A stretch of 64,000 nucleotides of DNA from Actinomadura kijaniata NBRC 14229. GTDB taxonomy: Bacteria; Actinomycetota; Actinomycetes; Streptosporangiales; Streptosporangiaceae. Shown piece by piece: positions 57,750-64,000 of this stretch (within the stretch, counting starts at the first letter, position 1; every line of letters starts with the position of its first letter). Under the pieces are notes generated by a model. That model did not search any database and was not told where the DNA came from. It worked only from the letters and a program-made list of their open reading frames with translations. The stretch is from positions 1-64,000 of the forward strand of contig NZ_BCQR01000020.1 in the NCBI RefSeq assembly GCF_001552175.1, given 5' to 3'. A program made the position numbers and the translations under genes.

Positions 57750-59287
57750 GAGAACCGAAGCGCGAGAGGACGGGACGCCCCGGGTCGCCCGCTCTGACCG
57801 TGACCACCTCCATCCCGGCGTCGCCGCGCGTGGACTGCGTCGTGGTCGGTGTCGCGCCGGGTCCCGAGGGTCCGGTCCCGGCCCCCGGCGCGGACGCCGT
57901 GGACGAGGCGTTCGACGGCGGCCTGGCCGGAACGCTCCGCCTCCTCGGCATGACCGGCGCCGCCGGCGAGGCGGTCAAGCTGCCCGCTCCGGCGGGCCTG
58001 GCGGCCGATGTGGTCCTGGCGGTCGGCCTGGGCGACGCCGCCGGGGACGTGCCCGCCGTCGAGGCGCAACGCCGGGCGGCCGGGGTGGCCGCCCGAGCCC
58101 TGGCGGGAACCGGACGCGCCGTCCTGGCGCTTCCCGCCGACACCGCGGAGACGGCGCAGGCCGTGGCCACGGGCGCCCTGCTCGGCGCCTACGCCTTCAC
58201 CGCCTACCGCACCCTCGCCGACGGCAGGGCGCCCATCGCCGAGCTGGCGATCCTCACGACCGGGGAGGCCCGGGCGGACACGGCGGCCGGCGTCCACCGG
58301 GGCGCCGTGATCGGCGAGGAGACCAACCGCGCCCGTGACCTGGTCAACACCCCGGCGAACGACCTGACCCCCGCGGTCTTCGCGGACGTCGTGGCCGGGA
58401 CCGCCGCCGAGCACGGGCTGGACGTCGAGATCCTCGACGACGAGGCCCTCGCCGCGCGCTCGTTCGGTGGTCTCCTCGGCGTCGGCCAGGGCTCGGCCGC
58501 GCCGCCGCGCCTGGTCCGGGTCGCCCACACCCATCCGGCGGCGCGGACGACCCTCGCGTTCGTCGGCAAGGGCATCACCTACGACTCGGGCGGCATCTCG
58601 CTGAAGCCGGTCGGCTTCAACGAGATCATGAAACGCGACATGGCCGGGGCCGCCGCCGTGTTCGCCGCCGTGGTGGCCGCCGCCCGGCTGGACCTGCGGG
58701 TCAACGTCACCGGCTGGCTGGCGCTCGCCGAGAACATGCCGTCCGGCTCGGCCACCCGGCCCGGCGACGTCCTGCGGATGTACGGCGGGAGGACCGTCGA
58801 GGTGGTCGACACCGACGCCGAGGGCCGCCTGGTGCTCGCCGACGCCCTGGTCCGCGCGGTGGAGGACGCGCCGGACGCCGTCGTGGACGTGGCGACCCTG
58901 ACCGCCGCGATGAAGATGGCGCTGGGCCACCGCATGTTCGGCGTGATGTCCGGCGACGGCGCCCTGCGCGACCGGGTCGTGGACGCCGCCACGCGCTCGG
59001 GCGAGCAGGCGTGGCCGATGCCGCTCCCGACCGACCTGCGCGCGAGCCTGGACTCCCCGGTGGCCGACATCGCCAACACCGGGGAGCGGATGGGAGGCGC
59101 GCTGGTGGCCGGGCTGTTCCTCGGGGAGTTCGTGCCCGACGGCGTCCCCTGGGCCCATCTCGACATCGCCGGACCGGCCTACCACGAGGGCGCTCCCCAC
59201 GGGTACACCCCCACCGGCGGCACCGGCGCGGCCGTGCGCACCCTGGTGCGGCTGGCGGAAGACCTCGCGGAAGGGGATCTGCGATGA
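57746..59287 (+). CDS. M17 leucyl aminopeptidase
   Basis: A 513-residue dizinc aminopeptidase. The C-terminal catalytic domain has GKGITYDSGGISLKP (catalytic Lys), KRDMAGAAAVFAA, ALAENMPSGSATRPGD and VDTDAEGRLVLADAL; the usual NTDAEGRL signature begins with Asp instead of Asn. GTG at 57746 overlaps the exporter; a GTG at 57800 is an alternative closer to the usual length. The exporter-peptidase-PhzF run is translationally coupled throughout. Confidence 0.9.
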   Translation: MREPKRERTGRPGSPALTVTTSIPASPRVDCVVVGVAPGPEGPVPAPGADAVDEAFDGGLAGTLRLLGMTGAAGEAVKLPAPAGLAADVVLAVGLGDAAGDVPAVEAQRRAAGVAARALAGTGRAVLALPADTAETAQAVATGALLGAYAFTAYRTLADGRAPIAELAILTTGEARADTAAGVHRGAVIGEETNRARDLVNTPANDLTPAVFADVVAGTAAEHGLDVEILDDEALAARSFGGLLGVGQGSAAPPRLVRVAHTHPAARTTLAFVGKGITYDSGGISLKPVGFNEIMKRDMAGAAAVFAAVVAAARLDLRVNVTGWLALAENMPSGSATRPGDVLRMYGGRTVEVVDTDAEGRLVLADALVRAVEDAPDAVVDVATLTAAMKMALGHRMFGVMSGDGALRDRVVDAATRSGEQAWPMPLPTDLRASLDSPVADIANTGERMGGALVAGLFLGEFVPDGVPWAHLDIAGPAYHEGAPHGYTPTGGTGAAVRTLVRLAEDLAEGDLR

Positions 59288-60195
59288 GAAGGGTCCTCTA
59301 CCAGGTCGATTCCTTCACGCGTACCCCGTTCACGGGCAATCCGGCGGGGGTGGTGCTGGGAGCGGAGGGCCTGTCGGACGCCGAGATGCTCGCGATCGCG
59401 CGTGAGCTCGGCAACTCCGAGACGGCCTTCGTCCTTCCCGCCGACGCCGGCGACCACGACGTGCGCGTCCGGTTCTTCACCCCCACGACGGAGGTGCCGA
59501 CCTGCGGGCACGCCACCGTGGCGGCGCACTTCGCGAGGACGGTCGAGTACGGGCTGCCGCCGGGCGCGCTGAGGCAGCGGACCGGCGGCGGCCTGGTCCA
59601 GCGCGTGGAGGTCCGCCGGGACGGGGACCGGGTGCGGATCGGCATGCACCAGGGGGCCGCCGGGTTCGGACCCGAGCTGGACGGCGGACAGGTCGACCGG
59701 CTGCTCCGGGCGCTGGGGGCGGGCACCGGCGACCTGGCGGACGGCGGCCCCGTCCAGATCGTCTCGACGGGCCATTCCAAGGTGCTGCTGCCACTGCGCG
59801 AGCGCGCCGCCGTCGACGCGCTCCGGCCGGACCCGGCGGCGTTGACGGCGCTCAGCCGGGAGGTCGGCAGCAACGGCTTCTTCGTCTTCACCCGGGACAC
59901 CGGCGACCCCGCCCTGCTCACCTGGTCCCGGATGTTCGCACCGGCGATCGGCATCGCCGAGGACCCGGTCACCGGCAACGGCCACGGCCCGCTCGGCGCC
60001 TACCTGGTGCGCCACGGGATCGTCCCGCCGCGGGACGGACGGCTCGTGTTCACCGGCCGCCAGGGGGCCGCGATGGGACGTCCCGGCGACGTCCACGTGC
60101 GCGTCGACGTCCGGCCCGGCGGCGAACTCGCGGTGACCATCACCGGCGACGCGGTGACCGCGTTCCGCGCCGAACTCCACGGCCCCCACCCCTGA
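59284..60195 (+). CDS. PhzF-family isomerase-like protein
   Basis: A 303-residue protein of the PhzF/diaminopimelate epimerase-like fold. It keeps the catalytic Glu in GNSETAFV, the VRFFTPTTEVPTCGHATVAA region and the second-half DPVTGNGHGPLGAYL (usually GSAHG). Members isomerise small acids; no other phenazine gene is near, so a phenazine role is not supported. ATGA overlap with the peptidase upstream. Confidence 0.9.
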   Translation: MRRVLYQVDSFTRTPFTGNPAGVVLGAEGLSDAEMLAIARELGNSETAFVLPADAGDHDVRVRFFTPTTEVPTCGHATVAAHFARTVEYGLPPGALRQRTGGGLVQRVEVRRDGDRVRIGMHQGAAGFGPELDGGQVDRLLRALGAGTGDLADGGPVQIVSTGHSKVLLPLRERAAVDALRPDPAALTALSREVGSNGFFVFTRDTGDPALLTWSRMFAPAIGIAEDPVTGNGHGPLGAYLVRHGIVPPRDGRLVFTGRQGAAMGRPGDVHVRVDVRPGGELAVTITGDAVTAFRAELHGPHP

Positions 60196-60213
60196 CGGGA
60201 CGCGCGGTGGTGG

Positions 60214-61140
60214 TCAGAGGGCACCGAGGGCTTCGCGCTGTCGCGGGGTCAGGCGGGCGGGGACGGCGGTGAGGGCGTAGGTGTCGGGTGCCGGGCGGTG
60301 GAGGGTGATCGGGTCGGTGATGGCCGGGGGCTGCCCGGCGAGGAAGTCCAGCGCGGCGGTCACGCGGTCGGGGGGCCAGTCCAGCGCCGCGGCGATCTGG
60401 GCGGCCGTCAGGGGGCGGGCGGCGAGGACGAGGGCCGCGGTGACCGTCTGCGCGTCGTCGGCGGCGGGGGCGGCCAGGTCGGCGGACGAGTAGTCGCCCA
60501 GCCGGTTGAAGAACGCCGCCATCCGCGTCAGGCGTCCCCCGGCGGGGGTGCGCGGCCCGAACAGGGCGACGCCCTGCCGGGCCGTGTCGGCCCACAGCGT
60601 GTGGGTGCGGGCGCTGACCGACACTGTCCGGGCCCACACGTCGTCGTCGACGGTGTAGCGTTCGCGGCGGCCGTCGCGTTCCCGGTGCACGATCTCCAGG
60701 CCCTCCAGGTAGGCGATCCCCTTGGAGATCGAGGCCGGGCTGACCCGCAGCCGGGCCACCAGTTCGGCGGCGGTCAGGCTGCCGGCGTCCACGCTGATCA
60801 GGCAGGCCAGGATCCGGGCCGCGGTGCGGGGCAGCCCGGTCCGCACCATCAGGGTCGCGAACCGCTCGACGAACCCGTCCACCGCCGCCGGGTCGCGGCC
60901 GTCGGGGTCGCGGGGCGGCTCCGGGAACGGGGGCGTCCTCGGGCGGCGGGCCCGCCAGGCGGTGGCCTGGTGGGCGTGGTCGGCGCGGTAGCCGCCGGGG
61001 CCGCCGTTGCGCAGCACCTCCCGGCTGACGGTGGAGGTGGGACGCCCCAGCCGCCGGGCGATCTCGGCGTAGCCGAGCCCCCCGGCCAGCCCCGAGGCGA
61101 TGCTCCGCCGCTCGTCGTGGGTCAGCCTGCCTCCGGGCAT
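60214..61140 (-). CDS. Regulator with IS30-type HTH fused to MarR/GbsR-like domains
   Basis: A 308-residue DNA-binding protein. The first ~60 residues (GGRLTHDERRSIASGLAGGL, then YAEIARRLGRPTSTVSREVL) are the HTH_38 module otherwise seen at the N-terminus of IS30-family transposases; no DDE domain follows. Residues ~105-190 form a MarR/GbsR-like winged helix (AELVARLRVSPASISKGIAY) and a second winged-helix-like stretch is at ~245-290. Divergent from an ABC-2 transporter, which it likely controls. ATG chosen where HTH similarity starts. Confidence 0.82.
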   Translation of the reverse strand: MPGGRLTHDERRSIASGLAGGLGYAEIARRLGRPTSTVSREVLRNGGPGGYRADHAHQATAWRARRPRTPPFPEPPRDPDGRDPAAVDGFVERFATLMVRTGLPRTAARILACLISVDAGSLTAAELVARLRVSPASISKGIAYLEGLEIVHRERDGRRERYTVDDDVWARTVSVSARTHTLWADTARQGVALFGPRTPAGGRLTRMAAFFNRLGDYSSADLAAPAADDAQTVTAALVLAARPLTAAQIAAALDWPPDRVTAALDFLAGQPPAITDPITLHRPAPDTYALTAVPARLTPRQREALGAL

Positions 61141-61196
61141 CCTCGCCGCCTTCCGGTCGCCGTCACCGCGGACCAGTGTGCGTTCACCCACTGAAC

Positions 61197-61248
61197 ATTG
61201 CAACACCCTTCTGGAGAGGATTGCATTAGCCGACACGGTCGTTGCAAT
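61197..61248. promoter_or_regulatory. Inverted ATTGCAAC / GTTGCAAT in the regulator-transporter spacer
   Basis: Perfect 8-bp arms at 61197-61204 and 61241-61248, with a related ATTGCATT between at 61220. Arms are 44 bases apart centre to centre, about four helical turns. Farther right, CTTTCGTT occurs twice (61291, 61323). The spacer is AT-richer than its surroundings. Likely operators for the divergent regulator. Confidence 0.45.
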
Positions 61249-61365
61249 TTCCGGTCGAATATGCCGCAAAAGTGAGGGTTTTCCGGCTGACTTTCGTTGA
61301 GGAACGACTAAACGCAACGTAGCTTTCGTTCGAGTTCAACTTTCGAGGCGAACGGAGACGAGGCG

Positions 61366-62256
61366 ATGACAACGACGGACCCCGTCGCGGTCGAGGTCGA
61401 CGGACTGCGCATGCGGTACGGGGCCGACGACGTGCTGCGCGGTGTGACGTTCCAGGTCCGGCGCGGCGAGATCGTGGCGCTGCTGGGTCCCAACGGCGCG
61501 GGCAAGACCACCACGATCGAGATCCTGGAGGGGTTCCGGGCACGGTCGGCGGGCCGGGTCCGGGTGCTGGACGCCGATCCGGCCCACGGCGACGAGCGGT
61601 GGCGGTCCCGGCTGGGCGTGGTGCTCCAGTCGTGGCGCGACCACGGCAAGTGGCGGGTCCGGGAGCTGCTGGCGCACCTGGGCTCCTACTACGCCCCCTA
61701 CGCCACCCCGGCGAGCCGGCGCCCCTGGGACACCGACTCGCTGGTCCGCGCGGTCGGGCTGACCGAGCACGCCGACAAGAAGATCCGCACCCTGTCGGGC
61801 GGGCAGCGGCGGCGGCTGGACGTGGCGATCGGGCTGGTCGGCGGCCCCGAGCTGCTGTTCCTGGACGAGCCGACCGCCGGGCTCGACCCGCAGGCGCGGC
61901 TGGAGTTCCACCGGCTGGTGGAACGGCTGACCGGCGACCACCGCATGACGATCCTGCTCACCACGCACGACCTGGCCGAGGCCGAGAAGCTCGCCGACCG
62001 GATCCTGGTGCTGTCCGGCGGGCGGATCGTCGCCGACGGGACGGCGGCCGAGCTGGCCGAGCGGATGGCGGGCGGGGACGAGGTGCGCTGGACGCTGCAC
62101 GGCCGGCGGTTCACCACCTCGACCCGGGAGTCGACCGCGTTCGTGCGGGAGCTGTTCCGCGAGCACGGCGCGGCGGTCGCGGACCTGGAGGTCCGGCGGG
62201 CCTCCCTGGAGGACACCTACATGGCGCTGGTGCGCGAACAGGAGGCGGCCCGATGA
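61366..62256 (+). CDS. ABC-2 transporter ATP-binding protein
   Basis: A 296-residue exporter-type ATPase (DrrA-like). Walker A GPNGAGKTT, signature LSGGQRRR, Walker B LLFLDEPTAGLD, switch His in LTTHDLAEAE; the C-terminal ~80 residues are the extension found in antibiotic/daunorubicin-type exporters. Overlaps its permease by four bases (ATGA). Controlled by the divergent IS30-HTH/MarR-like regulator, by inference. Confidence 0.92.
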   Translation: MTTTDPVAVEVDGLRMRYGADDVLRGVTFQVRRGEIVALLGPNGAGKTTTIEILEGFRARSAGRVRVLDADPAHGDERWRSRLGVVLQSWRDHGKWRVRELLAHLGSYYAPYATPASRRPWDTDSLVRAVGLTEHADKKIRTLSGGQRRRLDVAIGLVGGPELLFLDEPTAGLDPQARLEFHRLVERLTGDHRMTILLTTHDLAEAEKLADRILVLSGGRIVADGTAAELAERMAGGDEVRWTLHGRRFTTSTRESTAFVRELFREHGAAVADLEVRRASLEDTYMALVREQEAAR

Positions 62257-63095
62257 ACGCGACGGTGCTGCGCGCGGGCTGGACGCGCGGGACGATCGAG
62301 CTGCGGCAGTCGTTCACCAACGGCGCGGACCTGGCCTCCCACCTGCTGTGGCCGGTGCTGATGCTGGTCGCGCTGTGGTTCCTGCGGGACCGGGAGTTCG
62401 GGGACAGCGGGCTGGCGCTCGGCACGCTGGCGTTGCCGAGCATCCTCGGGATGAACATCGCGATGGGCATGGTCTCCATGAGCCAGCACCTCACCGCCGA
62501 CCGCGAGGACGGGACGCTGCTGCGGGCCCGCGCGGTCCCCGACGGGATGCGCGGCTACCTCGTCGGGAAGGTCGTGTCGGTCGGCGGCGGGCTGCTGGCC
62601 GACCTGGCGATCCTCATGATCCCCGGCCTGCTGATCATCGACGGGCTGCGGCCGGCCGGCGCCGGGTCCTGGCTCACCCTGGGCTGGGTGCTGGTGCTGG
62701 GGCTGGTCGCGACGCTGCCGGCGGGCGCGGCGCTGGGGTCGCTGTTCAGCAGCACCCGCAGCCAGGGGCTGGTGCAGCTGCTGGTCCTGGGCGTGATCTC
62801 CATCTCCGGCGTGTTCTACCCGATCACGTCGCTGCCGGGCTGGGTGCAGGGCATCGCGCAGGTGTTCCCGGTCTACTGGCTCGGGCTGGGGACGCGCTCG
62901 GCGCTGCTGCCCGACACGGCCGTCGCCGTCGAGATCGACCGGTCATGGCGGCACCTGGAGACCGCCGGGGTGCTGGGGCTGTGGGCGGTGGCCGGGCTGG
63001 TCGTCGCGCCGCTCGTGCTGCGCCGCATGGCGCGCCGCGAGTCGGGCTCCAGCGTCGCCGAACGCCGCGAACGCGCCCTGCAGCGGGTCGGATGA
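62253..63095 (+). CDS. ABC-2 transporter permease
   Basis: A 280-residue membrane protein with six helices, ABC-2 type (DrrB-like): SMSQHLTADREDGTLLRARA is the conserved cytoplasmic loop and SISGVFYPITSLPGWVQGIA the typical late segment. Forms the channel for the ATPase upstream; the cargo is unknown but a drug or lipid is usual. Ends at a bidirectional hairpin. Confidence 0.92.
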   Translation: MNATVLRAGWTRGTIELRQSFTNGADLASHLLWPVLMLVALWFLRDREFGDSGLALGTLALPSILGMNIAMGMVSMSQHLTADREDGTLLRARAVPDGMRGYLVGKVVSVGGGLLADLAILMIPGLLIIDGLRPAGAGSWLTLGWVLVLGLVATLPAGAALGSLFSSTRSQGLVQLLVLGVISISGVFYPITSLPGWVQGIAQVFPVYWLGLGTRSALLPDTAVAVEIDRSWRHLETAGVLGLWAVAGLVVAPLVLRRMARRESGSSVAERRERALQRVG

Positions 63096-63100
63096 CCGCA

Positions 63101-63132
63101 CGGGACGCCCGGCTCGGGGACCGGGCGTCCCG
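63101..63132. terminator. Bidirectional hairpin between permease and epoxide hydrolase genes
   Basis: Perfect 12-bp arms (CGGGACGCCCGG and complement) around an 8-base loop, between convergent genes. Likely terminator for both. Confidence 0.8.
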
Positions 63133-63142
63133 CCCCCGCCGG

Positions 63143-64000
63143 TCAGCGCTCCTTGCGGAAGAACGCGCGGACGTCCTCGGTCAGGGCCTCCGGTTCCTCC
63201 ATCGACAGGAAGTGGCCGCCCTCGTCGAGTTCGGTCCAGCGGGTGATGGTGTGGTCGCGCTCGGCCCAGCGGCGGACGGTGACGTCGTGGGCCGACACCA
63301 GCACCGCGGTCGGGACCGTCCCGCGCTCGGGCGTCCAGCCGCCCTGCTCCTGTCCGCCATCGGCCCAGTCCCCGTCGGCCCAGTCCTCGGCGGCGCCGCC
63401 CTCGGTGGCGCCGCTCCAGGCCGCGGCGGAGATCTCCTCGTAGTAGACCTGCGCGGCCGGGCCCGCCGTGCCGGTGAACCAGTACAGGGACACGTCGGTG
63501 AGGACGCGGTCGCGGCCGACGGTCTCCTCGGGCAGCGCGTCCTCGGGCATGGTCAGCTCCTTGAACTTCTCCACGATCCAGGCGAGCTGCCCGGTCGGCG
63601 AATCGTGCAGGGCGTAGGCGACCGTCTGCGGGCGCTTGGAGTTGCACCGCAGGTAGCCGTCGTTGAAGTCCTGCATCCGCTCCCAGCGCCGCCGGTCGCG
63701 TTCGGGCAGGTCCCCGGTGTCGTCATCGCCCATCGGGAACGTGATCATCGCGTTGAGGTGGACGCCGACGACCCGCTCGGGGGCCTGCCTTCCCATCTCG
63801 GGGGCCACCCAGGAGCCGGTGTCGTAGCCCTGCACGCCGTAACGCTCGTAGCCGAGCCGCTCCATCAACCGCACCAGCAGGCCCGCCATCCGCGCGGCGC
63901 TCATGCCGGGACCGTTCAGCGGGGTGGAGAAGCCGAAGCCCGGCAGCGACGGGACGACCAGGTGGAACGCGTCGGCCGGGTCGCCGCCGTGCGCGCGGGG
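63143..64000 (-). CDS. Epoxide hydrolase-type alpha/beta hydrolase, 5' end cut by window edge
   Basis: At least 285 residues of a juvenile-hormone/microsomal-type epoxide hydrolase. Reading from the edge: [11 protein letters not shown] (oxyanion region), nucleophile elbow [14 protein letters not shown] with Asp as nucleophile, cap domain, Asp/Glu acid near LVSAHDV, and His in [15 protein letters not shown]. An Asp/Trp-repeating insert ([12 protein letters not shown]) sits in the cap region. The reading frame continues beyond base 64000, so ATG at 63904 is internal, not the start. Confidence 0.9.
   Translation of the reverse strand, partial: PRAHGGDPADAFHLVVPSLPGFGFSTPLNGPGMSAARMAGLLVRLMERLGYERYGVQGYDTGSWVAPEMGRQAPERVVGVHLNAMITFPMGDDDTGDLPERDRRRWERMQDFNDGYLRCNSKRPQTVAYALHDSPTGQLAWIVEKFKELTMPEDALPEETVGRDRVLTDVSLYWFTGTAGPAAQVYYEEISAAAWSGATEGGAAEDWADGDWADGGQEQGGWTPERGTVPTAVLVSAHDVTVRRWAERDHTITRWTELDEGGHFLSMEEPEALTEDVRAFFRKER

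Noticed and set aside
59284-60195. Phenazine biosynthesis cluster suggested by the phzF-like gene
   Set aside because: No other phz gene is present; the gene is coupled to a peptidase and exporter and PhzF-fold proteins are common outside phenazine pathways.
60214-61140. Possible remnant of an IS30 transposase
   Set aside because: Only the HTH is IS30-like; no DDE catalytic domain, no terminal inverted repeats, and the frame is intact and fused to a winged-helix regulator.

Overview
The window is one contiguous piece of a very GC-rich actinobacterial chromosome. Signs are the strong G/C bias at third codon positions, frequent GTG starts, several leaderless-looking genes, and the conserved run pyrG-NUDIX-xerD-parA-scpA-scpB-rluB-aroH-tyrA-cmk-der. 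Gene content (GTP-type PEP carboxykinase, SoxR, bacterial NO synthase, ectoine genes, F420/PPOX-type protein, SARP-free background) fits a filamentous actinomycete of the Streptosporangiales, perhaps Actinomadura-like; that placement is inference. I see no rRNA, tRNA, CRISPR array, prophage or intact insertion sequence.

Layout. 0-7 kb: a DUF3516 helicase, an MmyB-type regulator divergent from an aldo/keto reductase with an ABM monooxygenase, a GlxA-type regulator and a quinone oxidoreductase. 7-12 kb: 6-phosphogluconate dehydrogenase divergent from a beta-phosphoglucomutase/GH65 phosphorylase pair. 11.7-13.6 kb (minus): a short ClpB-like protein without ATPase modules, a DUF308 membrane protein and SoxR. 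13.8-19 kb (minus): pckG and a molybdate operon (regulator-modA-modB-modC). 19-24 kb: HSL esterase, a PPOX protein behind a textbook SoxR box, nitric oxide synthase, a deoxyribosyltransferase-like/Nudix fusion and small membrane proteins.

24-37.4 kb is the conserved core block on the minus strand: der, cmk, tyrA, aroH, rluB, scpB, scpA, an RHH-like protein, parA, xerD, NUDIX, pyrG and a 639-residue coiled-coil protein. 38-41 kb: TetR/FAD monooxygenase pair and a proline iminopeptidase. 41.2-47.6 kb: ectABCD followed by ehuBCDA, that is, synthesis, hydroxylation and re-uptake of ectoines in one orientation with a very strong hairpin between the two halves. 47.7-54 kb: HD protein/GlxA pair, a thiolase-like plus DUF35 pair, a second proline iminopeptidase, a nitronate monooxygenase and a ZIP-like protein. 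54-64 kb: hypothetical protein, PAP2, LysR/EamA, M17 peptidase, PhzF, an IS30-HTH/MarR-like regulator divergent from an ABC-2 transporter, and an epoxide hydrolase cut by the right edge.

The most notable signals beyond single genes are: a 17-bp palindrome ACCGAA-N5-TTCGGT found three times, in front of an esterase, the thiolase/DUF35 pair and the nitronate monooxygenase, which points to a regulon under an unlinked repressor; a SoxR box with a 19-bp promoter spacer in front of the PPOX gene; a 219-bp near-identical tract between the two iminopeptidase paralogues (likely gene conversion); and the 19-bp-arm hairpin between ectD and ehuB.
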